Shown here: one piece after another, positions 53,660 through 62,231 of the stretch | Numbering within the stretch: the first letter of the stretch is position 1 | How the letters are laid out: every line of letters begins with the position of its first letter | NCBI RefSeq assembly: GCF_009859475.1 | Contig: NZ_CP044549.1 | Location: 1,116,001 to 1,180,000, forward strand | Direction: 5' to 3' | DNA length: 64,000 bases | From: Hydrogenophaga sp. BPS33 | Lineage (GTDB): Bacteria; Pseudomonadota; Gammaproteobacteria; Burkholderiales; Burkholderiaceae_C | Notes under the pieces: generated by a model | The model's input: only the letters and a program-made list of their open reading frames with translations | The model's database searches: none | Told to the model about the DNA's origin: nothing | Made by a program: the position numbers and the translations under genes

Positions 53660-54565
53660 TCAGGAAGGAACGAAGAGGACGCGGCGTTGCGCTTCCTTCA
53701 GGGTGGTGGAGGGTGGGGCGGAGATGCCCCATTGATCGACGCGCCCGGGTGGCCATTTCCAGTCGGCCGGTCCCCGGGGTTGGTAGGTCTCGTCCACCTG
53801 TTCCACCTCGGCGGTGTATTCGATGACGATGCCGAACGGGTCGATGAAGTAGTTGAAGAGGTTGTCGCCCGGGCCGTGGCGGCCTGGGCCCCACTGGATC
53901 GGGTGGCCCGCGTCCTTCATGCGGCCGCCGCCGCGCATCACCGCATCGCCATCGGGCATGAGGAAGGCGATGTGGTTGAGCGCGTCGTTGTCGGCCACGC
54001 CCACGGCCAGCGTGTGGTGGTCGCGGTTGCAGTTCATGAAGGCGATGGCCACGGTGCGGTCGGCCAGCGTGAAGCCGAGGGCCTCGGTGAGGAAACGCTG
54101 CGTGTCGTCCACCGCGTGGCTGTTGAGCACCACGTGCGTGAGGCGCACCGGCGTGTCGCGTTGCGGGCCACGGTCTTCCAGGCGCGTATCGCCGTGCACC
54201 ACCTGGAACACGCGGCCATGCGGGTCGCGCAGCGTGAGGCCGGTGCCGCCCGCCGGGTTCTTCGTCAGCGGACCGATGGGCGAGGCGATGGCACCACCCG
54301 CGCGCGGCACGGCTTCGGCCACGGCCTGCAAGGCTTCGGCGCTGCGCGCGCGCAGCGTCACCTGGCGGATCTTGGGCGTGTCGCCACCGTTTGCATACAG
54401 CGCGAGCAGGTGGTGGTCGGCGCCGCTGCCGCGCAGGTAGACGGCGTGTTCGCTGCGGTGCGATACCTGCAGGTGCCACACCTCGGTGTAGAAGGTTTCG
54501 GCGCGCGCGAGGTCGGGCACGTTGAGCGCCACGCTGCGCACGCCTTCGATCCAGGGAGAACTCAT
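53660..54565 (-). CDS. VOC-family extradiol dioxygenase-like protein
   Basis: A 301-residue protein with two vicinal-oxygen-chelate domains (about 6-120 and 140-255), the layout of type I extradiol ring-cleaving dioxygenases. The second domain has the expected iron ligands: His in RLTHVVLNSH, His in ALNHIAFLMP and Glu in GIVIEYTAEVEQ. It would open a catechol formed by the neighbouring monooxygenase. The gene start overlaps the amidohydrolase stop by four bases (ATGA). Confidence 0.88.
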   Translation of the reverse strand: MSSPWIEGVRSVALNVPDLARAETFYTEVWHLQVSHRSEHAVYLRGSGADHHLLALYANGGDTPKIRQVTLRARSAEALQAVAEAVPRAGGAIASPIGPLTKNPAGGTGLTLRDPHGRVFQVVHGDTRLEDRGPQRDTPVRLTHVVLNSHAVDDTQRFLTEALGFTLADRTVAIAFMNCNRDHHTLAVGVADNDALNHIAFLMPDGDAVMRGGGRMKDAGHPIQWGPGRHGPGDNLFNYFIDPFGIVIEYTAEVEQVDETYQPRGPADWKWPPGRVDQWGISAPPSTTLKEAQRRVLFVPS

Positions 54566-55599
54566 GGGGTGGTCACTTTCATGGGCCGGGCCAGGAAGCG
54601 CTCGGCGTTGTGTTGCAGCAGTTGCGCGGTGACCGCGCCGTCGAAGCCGGCGGCTTCGATGCGTTGCACCGGCGTGCGGTCATGGAAGTTGAACGGGTAG
54701 TCCGTGCCCACCATCAGCTGCGTGGCGCCGAAGCTCGCCACCAGGTGGCGCAGGGTCGGCGTGTCGAACACCAGGGTGTCGTAGAACAGCCGGCGCGCCT
54801 GTTCGGCCGGGGACTCGACCACCGCTTCCTTCAAGGCAGGAAACACGCCCCAGCCCTGTTGCAGCCGGGGCAGCAACGAGGCCAGCGTGCCCCCGCCGTG
54901 GCTGAACGCGATGCGCAGGCCGGGCCGGCGCACCAGCAGGTTGCTGGTGATCACCGACGCGGCGGCCAGGCCCACGTCGCTCGGGTAGCCCAGCACCTGC
55001 TGCAGCGGCGCGGGTCCCACCAGGCGCTCCATGCCAGCCGGGCGGATGGCGTGCACGAACACCGCCGCGCCCAGCGCCTCGCAGGCTTCGAAGAAAGGAT
55101 CCAGCGCGGGAGCACCCACGGGCACGCCGTTGATGTTGCTGCCGATCTCCACGCCCGCGAACCCCAGCGTCTGCACCACGTACTCGAGCTCGCGGATGGC
55201 GAGATCCACGTCCTGCAGCGGCACCGCACCCAGGCCCGCGAGGCGGCCACCGCTCTCGGCCACCATGGCAGCGATCTGGTCGTTCAGGTAACGCAGCAAT
55301 TGCTGCGCGTCTACGGCGTCCATCCAATAAGACAGCAGCTCGGGCATGGGCGAGACCACCTGCAGGTCCAGGCCCATCGCGGGCAGGTCCTGCAGGCGCT
55401 TGGCCACGTCCCAGCACTTGTCCGACACGGTGCGGTAGTTCTTGCCCGCGATCATCACGCTGCGGTGGCAGGGCTGCGCCGGCGCCATCGAAGGCCAGTC
55501 CGCCGGCGCACGGCGGCCGATGTAGGCCGGGAAGTTCTCGGGCACGACGTGCGCGTGCACGTCGACACCGCCACAGGCACAGCGCATCGCGGAAGGCAC
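54562..55599 (-). CDS. Amidohydrolase-family protein (ACMSD-like)
   Basis: A 345-residue TIM-barrel amidohydrolase of the aminocarboxymuconate-semialdehyde decarboxylase/gamma-resorcylate decarboxylase group. The N-terminal metal motif is VDVHAHVVP, with His in AVFVHAIRPAG, His in AFSHGGGTLA and Asp in GTDYPFNFHD. Members usually decarboxylate or hydrolyse aromatic-pathway intermediates. The GTG at 55599 has GGAG eight bases upstream; an ATG at 55587 is the alternative. It sits between the Bug gene and the dioxygenase-like gene. Confidence 0.87.
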   Translation of the reverse strand: MPSAMRCACGGVDVHAHVVPENFPAYIGRRAPADWPSMAPAQPCHRSVMIAGKNYRTVSDKCWDVAKRLQDLPAMGLDLQVVSPMPELLSYWMDAVDAQQLLRYLNDQIAAMVAESGGRLAGLGAVPLQDVDLAIRELEYVVQTLGFAGVEIGSNINGVPVGAPALDPFFEACEALGAAVFVHAIRPAGMERLVGPAPLQQVLGYPSDVGLAAASVITSNLLVRRPGLRIAFSHGGGTLASLLPRLQQGWGVFPALKEAVVESPAEQARRLFYDTLVFDTPTLRHLVASFGATQLMVGTDYPFNFHDRTPVQRIEAAGFDGAVTAQLLQHNAERFLARPMKVTTP

Positions 55600-55604
55600 A
55601 GTCC

Positions 55605-56576
55605 TCACTCCGCCGTGATGCCCAGGGCCTTGACGATGTCGCGCCAGCGCGCGTGCTCGCCGCGCATGAAGGCGTCGAACTCGGCCACCGACATCTTCTG
55701 CTCCGCGAGCGACCCCAACTGCTGCAGGCGGGCCGCCACCTCGGGCTGGCGCAACACGGTTTCGATGTCGCGGTTCACGCGCGCCACCACGTCGGACGGC
55801 GTGCCGGCGGGCGCGAACACGCCGTTCCAGCCGGTGTACTCGAAGCCGGGGAAGGTCTCGCTGAGCGCAGGCACGTGGGGCATGGAAGCCTGGCGCTGCG
55901 CCGTGCTGATGGCCAGTGGCTTGATCTGGCCGCTCTTGATGAAGGCGGTGAGCGCGGCGTCGGGCAGGCAGACCAGTTGCACGCGCCCGCCGATCACGTC
56001 CTGGATCGCCTCGGGTGCCTTGGTGTAGGGCACGTGGTTGAGCTTGACGCCGGCCTTGGCGGCCACGCTGTCGGCCAGCATGCCGGAGAAGGTCTTGGGC
56101 CCTTCGGTGGCGATCGAAACCGTGCCCGGCTGCGCCTTGGCCATGGCGATGGCCTCGGCCAGGTCCTTGGCCGGGAAGTTCGCGGCGGCGGCGATCACGA
56201 AGGGGCTGCGGCCCACCAGGCGCACCGGCACGAAGTCCTTCACCGGGTCGTAGGGCAGGGCCTTGAAGGTGAAGGCGTTGGTCACCATGGCGGCGGTGGT
56301 CGCGTAGTAGAAGGTGTAGCCATCGGCCGGCGAGCGTGCCGCGGCCTGGGCGCCGATCACGTTCTGCCCACCCGGCTTGTTGTCCACCACGATCGACTGG
56401 TTCCACAGCCGGCCCAATTGGTCGGCCAGGTAGCGCGCCAGGATGTCGGGACCCGCGCCCGCCGGTTGCGAGAGGATGAACTTGATCGGGCGCTGGGGCC
56501 AGGCGGGGGTCTGGGCTTGCAGGGCGCTGGCGAAGGGCAGCAGCACGGCGGCGCGGGCGAAATCTCGGCGTTGCAT
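55605..56576 (-). CDS. Bug-family substrate-binding protein (TctC-like) 1
   Basis: A 323-residue periplasmic solute-binding protein of the tripartite tricarboxylate transporter family. The signal peptide has an RRDF twin-arginine-like start (MQRRDFARAAVLLPFASA). Family blocks follow: WPQRPIKFILSQPAGAGPDI, VVDNKPGGQNVIGAQ, FYYATTAAMVTNAF and LPYDPVKDFVPV. It binds a carboxylated substrate. No TctA/TctB membrane genes are nearby, as is usual for the expanded Bug families of Burkholderiales. First gene of the operon; the SD AGGAG is strong. Confidence 0.92.
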   Translation of the reverse strand: MQRRDFARAAVLLPFASALQAQTPAWPQRPIKFILSQPAGAGPDILARYLADQLGRLWNQSIVVDNKPGGQNVIGAQAAARSPADGYTFYYATTAAMVTNAFTFKALPYDPVKDFVPVRLVGRSPFVIAAAANFPAKDLAEAIAMAKAQPGTVSIATEGPKTFSGMLADSVAAKAGVKLNHVPYTKAPEAIQDVIGGRVQLVCLPDAALTAFIKSGQIKPLAISTAQRQASMPHVPALSETFPGFEYTGWNGVFAPAGTPSDVVARVNRDIETVLRQPEVAARLQQLGSLAEQKMSVAEFDAFMRGEHARWRDIVKALGITAE

Positions 56577-56680
56577 GGGCTTGTCTCCTGGAAGTGGTGC
56601 GGCACCGTCGGGCGGCCCGTCATGGGGTGAAAACAGCCCGCATGCTAGGGATCCCTGCTTTATCTGACCAGACGATGACG

Positions 56681-56697
56681 TGGATTCATAGAATCCA
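56681..56697. promoter_or_regulatory. LysR-type operator candidate
   Basis: TGGATTC-ATA-GAATCCA, a perfect 7-bp dyad four bases before the LysR start and about 105 bp upstream of the Bug gene, where an autorepressing LysR site is expected. A second perfect palindrome, AGGGATCCCT, lies at 56647-56656. Confidence 0.65.
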
Positions 56698-56701
56698 TGC
56701 C

Positions 56702-57625
56702 ATGGATATTCGACATGTCGACCTGAACCTGCTCGTGGTGTTCGACGCCATGACCCGCCACCGCAGCGTGGGGCGGGCGGGCGAGGCCCTGGGTTTGAGC
56801 CAGCCGGCCACCAGCGCGGCGCTCGCGCGTTTGCGCGCGGTCTTCGACGACGCGCTGTTCGTGCGCGCCGGCACCCAGATGAAACCGACACCGCGCGCGC
56901 TCGAACTCGGGCCGGTGGTGCACCGCGTGGTGGAGACCATCAACCACGAGATCCTGCAGCAGGCCAGCTTCGAACCCTTGAAGGCCGAGCGCAGTTTCAC
57001 CCTGCTCACGCCCGACATCGGCGAGGTGGCGTTTCTGCCAGGGGTGCTGCGGCGCTTGCGGCACGAGGCGCCTTCGGTGCGCTTGCAGGCGATTGCCAAG
57101 CCCCGCGAGGCGGCGGCCGAGGCGCTCACCTCGGGCGATGCCGATCTGGCCGTGGGATTTTTTCCCGACCTGAAAAAGGCCGGCTTCTTTCAGCAAGGCC
57201 TGTTCAAGACCTCATACGCCTGCATCGCCTGCGCGCGCGTGGGGCCAGGCATGGCGCGCATGACGCAGAAGCAATACCTGGCCGCACGCCACGTGGTGGT
57301 GCTGCCCGATGGCCGCGAACACCTGCTCGACCGGTTCCTCGACACCAAGGGCTGGCGCCGCCACGTGACGCTGGAGTTGTCGCACTTCATGAGCCTGCTG
57401 GCGCTGCTGCCCGGCACCGACCTGATCGCGACCGTGCCCGAGGACATTGCCACCGTGATGGAGCGGCACATCCCGATCCGGCGCATCGGATTGCCGTTCA
57501 AACCGCCGGTGATCGAGGTGCAGCAGTTCTGGCACCGGCGCATGCAGAACGACCCCGGGCACCGCTGGCTGCGGGGCCTGTTTCACGAGGTCAACCGGCG
57601 CGAGGCGAATGCGCGGATGCCTTAG
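56702..57625 (+). CDS. LysR-family transcriptional regulator
   Basis: A 307-residue LysR regulator (NodD/LinR-like group). The N-terminal helix-turn-helix is DLNLLVVFDAMTRHRSVGRA followed by LGLSQPATSAALARLRAVFD. The C-terminal co-inducer domain spans about 95-300. It is divergent from the Bug-monooxygenase operon with a 125-bp shared promoter region, the usual layout for a regulator of the adjacent catabolic genes. The stop overlaps the convergent LRR-like gene stop. Confidence 0.9.
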   Translation: MDIRHVDLNLLVVFDAMTRHRSVGRAGEALGLSQPATSAALARLRAVFDDALFVRAGTQMKPTPRALELGPVVHRVVETINHEILQQASFEPLKAERSFTLLTPDIGEVAFLPGVLRRLRHEAPSVRLQAIAKPREAAAEALTSGDADLAVGFFPDLKKAGFFQQGLFKTSYACIACARVGPGMARMTQKQYLAARHVVVLPDGREHLLDRFLDTKGWRRHVTLELSHFMSLLALLPGTDLIATVPEDIATVMERHIPIRRIGLPFKPPVIEVQQFWHRRMQNDPGHRWLRGLFHEVNRREANARMP

Positions 57626-59478
57626 CTCTTCGACGTACTGGTGGTCCCGGTCGTGGTGGTCGTGGTCGTGGTCGTGCTGGTGGTCGTCGTGATCGTGGTG
57701 GCGGTCGTGCTGGCCTGCGTTGTGCTCGGCGCCGAGCCTTGCACTTCCGGTGGGATATTGCCAGTGATGTGCCGGGCAGGCGATGCCGTCGCCATGGCCA
57801 TTTCGCGTTGCCCGCGCAGGTTGTGCGCCCGCAGCCGGGCAAACAACTGGTTGGCCTCACCTTCCAGTTCGCCGAACTCCTTGAGCGCCAAGGCCCGTTG
57901 CGCATCGGTGAGTTCTTCTGCAAATGAAAGCGTGAAGTCCTGGGGTTGGTCGTCGTCCGAATCCGACTCCATGGTCCGGAAGCCATGGATGTTTCCATCG
58001 CTCGTTTCGAAGTAATAGTCGTCGTGCTCCTGGGACAGGACGACGTGTTTCAGCGTCGTGTGGGTTTGGAGCATGTTCACCAGCGCGAGGGCGGAGCGCA
58101 GGGAGGTGTGGCAGCGGTCGAGGTTGAGGTACCACAGCGTCTTGTTGTGCTGCAGCGAGCTGACGAGAGTGCCCAGAATGCTGGTCAACACAACGCCACC
58201 ATTGAAGGTTATCGATTGCAGCCCGAACGTTGGCGCTGCCATGGCGTGGGCCAGGGCCGCGCAAGGACCTGCCATCGCCAGGTCGCCCCCCGCGCGTTGG
58301 AATTCGCGCAGGTTGTCGCCCGCTTCCTGGGGAAGTTCGCCTTCTGACCACTCGAACTGGGTCAGGCACGGGCAAGAGGCGCTCAGCGATGCCACCAGGG
58401 GCAGTACGCTCAGGGTCGTCGGGTCTGTCGGCAGCACGCTCTCGCCCACGATGGTGAGCTGGGCCAATGCGGCATGGCCTGTCAACGGCTTGATGAAGAC
58501 TTCGTTCAGACTCTCGCCGTTGGCCACACTGGCTTCTACCGAGACCGTTTTCAATGTGGCGAACTCGCGCACGGTCCACATGAATTCCTGGTATTGCGGC
58601 TGCAGGTGCGGTTGACCGTAGTCGATCGAGACCGGGTACTGCGGATCGAGATCCCAACCCACGGAGGAGAGCTGGGGGCCGGTGGACGGAAACTCGTCGA
58701 TCTGGGTGTGCAAGGCGAAGAAGGACGGGTGGCTCACGTGGATATGCGTGAGCGTGCTGCAGTCCGCCAGGCCCCTTGCCAGGGTCCTGTAGTGCTCCAT
58801 CTCTTCCTCATCGGGCGCTTGCTGCTCCATCCATCCGAACTCGATCGCTTGCAGCCGACTCTGGGCGAAGGCCCGCGCCACCTTGTCGGGCGCTTCCAGC
58901 ACACCGTTGAAGACGATTTCGGTGAGCGAGCTGCGTTCGGATGTCAGCAGCGCGGAGAGGAAGTTGTTCACCGCTTTGGGCAGCCAGTAGTACGAGTTGG
59001 CATCGGCACGTTCGGGGAACAGCACGAGTCGGCGGACGGGCAAATCCTCAAGGGCCTCGATCATCAGGTTTGGCAGGATGGGATCCCAGTCGTGGGCCTG
59101 CTGGAGGACGAGCTTGAAGGGATCGGGTCTGTCTCCTTCCGGGGTATCCGGCCAGGTGATCTGGTTGAAGGCGGCGAAGACCTCCAGGAATATGTTGTGC
59201 GCCTCGGACCGAATCAGGTCGTCGTACACCTGCTGTTCGTCGTTCTTCTGGTACGGGTATTCGGTGCCGATGGCGATGAAGCGTAGAAGCGCCTCTACCC
59301 GGGGTAAGGCCGAAGAGGGCAAGGGCAGCAGCGCGGACAGCCACTCGTCCAACAGATCCTGGGAGACCTTGTCGTACGTTCGCTGGCGTTTGGCTTCGTT
59401 GTTCGTGTTCTCGTATGGATTGGGGCGCTTGCCAGCCGCAGAAGAATTGCCGGAGGGGGTGTCGCTGAGTCTGCTCAT
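57622..59478 (-). CDS. Leucine-rich-repeat-like protein with Thr-rich tail
   Basis: About 618 residues with no signal peptide. The N-terminus (residues 1-35) is polar and lysine/arginine-rich. The middle has irregular leucine-rich repeats of the ribonuclease-inhibitor kind (LADCSTLTHIHVSHP, LATLKTVSVEASVAN-like, NKTLWYLNLDRCHTSLRSAL, HTTLKHVVLS). The last 40 residues are nearly all Thr (DNA 57640-57720), like the linkers of ankyrin proteins 1, 3, 4 and 6. The start at 59478 is the second Met of a longer frame; no strong SD precedes it. It is isolated between two catabolic operons. A host- or predator-directed or protein-binding role is conjecture. Confidence 0.75.
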   Translation of the reverse strand: MSRLSDTPSGNSSAAGKRPNPYENTNNEAKRQRTYDKVSQDLLDEWLSALLPLPSSALPRVEALLRFIAIGTEYPYQKNDEQQVYDDLIRSEAHNIFLEVFAAFNQITWPDTPEGDRPDPFKLVLQQAHDWDPILPNLMIEALEDLPVRRLVLFPERADANSYYWLPKAVNNFLSALLTSERSSLTEIVFNGVLEAPDKVARAFAQSRLQAIEFGWMEQQAPDEEEMEHYRTLARGLADCSTLTHIHVSHPSFFALHTQIDEFPSTGPQLSSVGWDLDPQYPVSIDYGQPHLQPQYQEFMWTVREFATLKTVSVEASVANGESLNEVFIKPLTGHAALAQLTIVGESVLPTDPTTLSVLPLVASLSASCPCLTQFEWSEGELPQEAGDNLREFQRAGGDLAMAGPCAALAHAMAAPTFGLQSITFNGGVVLTSILGTLVSSLQHNKTLWYLNLDRCHTSLRSALALVNMLQTHTTLKHVVLSQEHDDYYFETSDGNIHGFRTMESDSDDDQPQDFTLSFAEELTDAQRALALKEFGELEGEANQLFARLRAHNLRGQREMAMATASPARHITGNIPPEVQGSAPSTTQASTTATTITTTTSTTTTTTTTTGTTSTSKS

Positions 59479-59632
59479 GGGGGAAGTTCGCCTGCATCGG
59501 ATTTGGGATGCGGGTGCGTAACGGCGCCCATTCGCTGGTTCCGGTCCCACGAGCGTGGCGCATACCCCTTGCCCCATCGTTTCGCAGGGGGCGGGCGAAA
59601 GAAAGGATCAGCCGCTGACGAGACACCCTTTC

Positions 59633-60613
59633 TCAGTCCAGGCTCAGGTTCAGTTGTTTCACCACCGGCTCCCAGCGGGCGGTATCGGCCTGCATCTGGG
59701 CCTCGGCGACCCGGCGTGTGCTGCCCACGCCCCGCAGGTCCAGCGCTTGCAACCGGGCTCGCACGTCCGGCTCCGCCATGATGGCGCTCGCGTGCCGTTC
59801 CAGCTCGGTCGCGATCGGCTCCGGCAGTTTTCCGGGCGCCTGCAGCACCAGCTTGAAGCCGATGTCCAGCCTGGGGTCGTTGAGCGCCTGGGCCAGCGTC
59901 GGCACGTTCGGTGCGAGCGCGGAGGGTTCGGCGGACGACACGGCCAGGGCGACGAGCTTGCCGGCCGCCACGTGCGGCAGCACCGTTGGCGTGGCCAGGA
60001 AACCGCAATCCACCTCGCCAGCGAGCACGGCGGTGGTGGCCGGCGCGGGCCCACGGTAGGCGACGTGTTCCATCCGGGCGCCGGTGTGGCGCAGAAACAT
60101 CTCCGCGGCCAGGTGGCCAGGCACGCCGGCACCGCCCGAGGCATAGGTCATGCGGGTCGACTTCGCGCGGGCCACCAGTTCGGACGCGGTTTTGACCTTC
60201 GTGCCTGGATGGCAGACCAGCATCTGGGTGAAGTTCGCCAGCACCGAGAGGTTCATCAGGTCCTTGTGCGCGTCGAACCTGAGCCGGGGATAGACCAGCG
60301 GATTCACCGTGACGACCGTGTCGGGGCTGACCCCGAGTGTGTAGCCGTCCGCGTCGGCCGCGGCGACCACGCCAGCGGCCAGGCTGGTGCCGGCGCCCGG
60401 GCGGTTCTCCACGATGACGCTTTGCCCCACGCGCTGCGACAGCCGGTCGGCAAAAAGCCGCGCAGTGATGTCGGAGGGCGCACCGGGCGGTGAGCCGACC
60501 AGCACGCGGATGGGTTTGGTGGGGTAGGCGCTGCTTTGCGCCTGCACGGCGGTGGTGGCCCACACGACAAGCGCGAAGGCGGTCAGGATGGGACGAAGGG
60601 TCCGCTGGTTCAT
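59633..60613 (-). CDS. Bug-family substrate-binding protein (TctC-like) 2
   Basis: A 326-residue periplasmic solute-binding protein with a Sec signal peptide (cleavage after AVQAQ near residue 26). Family blocks are YPTKPIRVLVGSPPGAPSDI, VIVENRPGAGTSLAAGVVA, GYTLGVSPDTVVTVNPL and VAYRGPAPATTAVLAGEVDC. SD AGGAG. It is the 3' end of a thiolase/enoyl-CoA hydratase operon, which suggests it captures the carboxylate that the operon degrades after CoA activation. Membrane subunits are not encoded here. Confidence 0.92.
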   Translation of the reverse strand: MNQRTLRPILTAFALVVWATTAVQAQSSAYPTKPIRVLVGSPPGAPSDITARLFADRLSQRVGQSVIVENRPGAGTSLAAGVVAAADADGYTLGVSPDTVVTVNPLVYPRLRFDAHKDLMNLSVLANFTQMLVCHPGTKVKTASELVARAKSTRMTYASGGAGVPGHLAAEMFLRHTGARMEHVAYRGPAPATTAVLAGEVDCGFLATPTVLPHVAAGKLVALAVSSAEPSALAPNVPTLAQALNDPRLDIGFKLVLQAPGKLPEPIATELERHASAIMAEPDVRARLQALDLRGVGSTRRVAEAQMQADTARWEPVVKQLNLSLD

Positions 60614-60654
60614 GGGGTCTCCTGGTGGTGGGTGGGTTGGAGTGCTGCCGGTGT

Positions 60655-61428
60655 TCAATTCCCGGTGAACATGGGCGGGCGCTTCTCCAGTCGGGCGCGC
60701 ATGCCTTCGTGTTTGTCCTGGGTCGAGAACAGGGTCTGGAAGGAGCGCCGCTCGAACCGTAACCCACTCTCCAGTCCGCTGTTCATGCCTTCCAGCACCG
60801 CTTCCTTGATGAGCCGCAGTGCCAGCACGGGCCGTGCCGCCAGCTCGCTGGCCACCTGCAATGCGCGGGCTTCTACCTCGTCGTCGCTCACCACCTCGCT
60901 GGCCAGGCCCAGGGCCAGGGCCGCGTCCGCGCTGAAGGGTTCTCCCCGCAGCAGGATGTGGAGCGCGGCGAACTTGCCCACCGCTTGCGTGAGACGCTGC
61001 GTGGCCCCGCCTCCGGGCATGATGCCCAGTGTCACTTCGGGCTGCCCGAAGCGAGCGCCCTGCCCGGCGATGAGAATGTCGGCGTGCATCGCCAGCTCGC
61101 AGCCGCCACCGAGCGCGTGGCCCTTGACGGCGGCGATCACCGGCTTGCGGCAACCGGCGATGGCGCCCCACAGCCGGTCCATCTGGCGCTCCATGATGTC
61201 CGCCGGTGTGGCGTCCACGTACTCGTTCAAGTCTGCCCCGGCACAGAACGCGCGGTCGCCGCCCGCCAGCACGATGACGCGGATCCTGGCATCGAGGTCG
61301 AGCCGGCCGAAGGCCCGCGCGAGCGCCTGGCGCAACTCGAGATTGAGTGCGTTGAGCACGGCCGGGCGGTTCAGGCGCAGCAGCGCCACGCCTTGTGCAG
61401 GCTGCTCTTCGAGCAGGACCTCGCTCAT
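60655..61428 (-). CDS. Enoyl-CoA hydratase/isomerase (crotonase fold) 2
   Basis: A 257-residue crotonase. The oxyanion hole is FCAGADLNEYV and VKGHALGGGCELAMHADI. The catalytic region is ARFGQPEVTLGIMPGGGATQ, with the Glu typical of hydratases; the overall sequence is closest to the PaaF/EchA group. The start overlaps the stop of the upstream crotonase gene by four bases, so translation is coupled. It likely hydrates an unsaturated acyl- or ring-derived CoA ester. Confidence 0.92.
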   Translation of the reverse strand: MSEVLLEEQPAQGVALLRLNRPAVLNALNLELRQALARAFGRLDLDARIRVIVLAGGDRAFCAGADLNEYVDATPADIMERQMDRLWGAIAGCRKPVIAAVKGHALGGGCELAMHADILIAGQGARFGQPEVTLGIMPGGGATQRLTQAVGKFAALHILLRGEPFSADAALALGLASEVVSDDEVEARALQVASELAARPVLALRLIKEAVLEGMNSGLESGLRFERRSFQTLFSTQDKHEGMRARLEKRPPMFTGN

Positions 61429-62231
61429 GGTGCCGTGCCCGTGAACCGGGGTGCGCGCTTCTCGAAGAACGCGGCAACCGCCTCGGCATGGTCGGTGGTG
61501 TGGTGGGCCAGACCCTGCAGCCGGCCGGCGGCGTGCAGCGCCTCGTCCAGCGTGCCGGTGCGGGCCTGTTGCAGCAGCTGGCGCGTCCAGCGCAGCGCCT
61601 GCGGCGGGTTGGCCGCGATGCGGGCGGCCAGGCGAAAAGCCTCGTCGAGCAGCGCCTCGGGCTCGACCACGCGCGAGACCAGGCCGATGCGCAGCGCTTC
61701 CTCGGCGTCGAGGGTGTCGCCGGTGAAGGCCATCTCGGCCGCGCGCGCGTGGCCAACCACGCGCGGCAGCAGCCAGCAGCCACCATCGCCGGGGACGATG
61801 CCGACCTTCACGAAGCTCTCGGCGAAGCGCGCGGTGGTGGACGCGATGCGCAGGTCGCACATGCAGGCGAGGTCGTTGCCGGCACCGATGGCAGGGCCGT
61901 TGACCGCTGCGATGATGGGCACCTGCAACGCCTCGAAGGCGCGTGGAATCCGTTGGATGCCTTCGCGGTAGCCCTGGGCGATCTGCTCGGGCGGGCCGGC
62001 GAACATGCCGGTGTGGTCGCGCATCTCGGCCAGGTTGCCGCCCGAGCAGAAGGCCGTGCCCGTGCCCGTAAGAATGGCCACGCGGATGTCCAGGTCGGCG
62101 TTGAGCGCGGCGAAGGTCTGCTCGAACGCCGCGAACATGGCCTCGCCGCTCAGGGCGTTGCGGGTCCGCGGCCGGTTGAGGGTGAGCAGCGCGACGTGAC
62201 CGCGCCGTTCGACGCGGATGGCATCGTTCAT
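61425..62231 (-). CDS. Enoyl-CoA hydratase-related protein (crotonase fold) 3
   Basis: A 268-residue crotonase paralogue. [12 protein letters not shown] and [20 protein letters not shown] form the oxyanion hole. The segment [20 protein letters not shown] has the acid positions of family members acting on branched or aromatic CoA esters. It overlaps its neighbours by four bases on both sides, in a compact operon. Two crotonases side by side suggest successive hydration/isomerisation or ring hydrolysis, as in phenylacetate-type routes. Confidence 0.91.
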   Translation of the reverse strand: MNDAIRVERRGHVALLTLNRPRTRNALSGEAMFAAFEQTFAALNADLDIRVAILTGTGTAFCSGGNLAEMRDHTGMFAGPPEQIAQGYREGIQRIPRAFEALQVPIIAAVNGPAIGAGNDLACMCDLRIASTTARFAESFVKVGIVPGDGGCWLLPRVVGHARAAEMAFTGDTLDAEEALRIGLVSRVVEPEALLDEAFRLAARIAANPPQALRWTRQLLQQARTGTLDEALHAAGRLQGLAHHTTDHAEAVAAFFEKRAPRFTGTAP

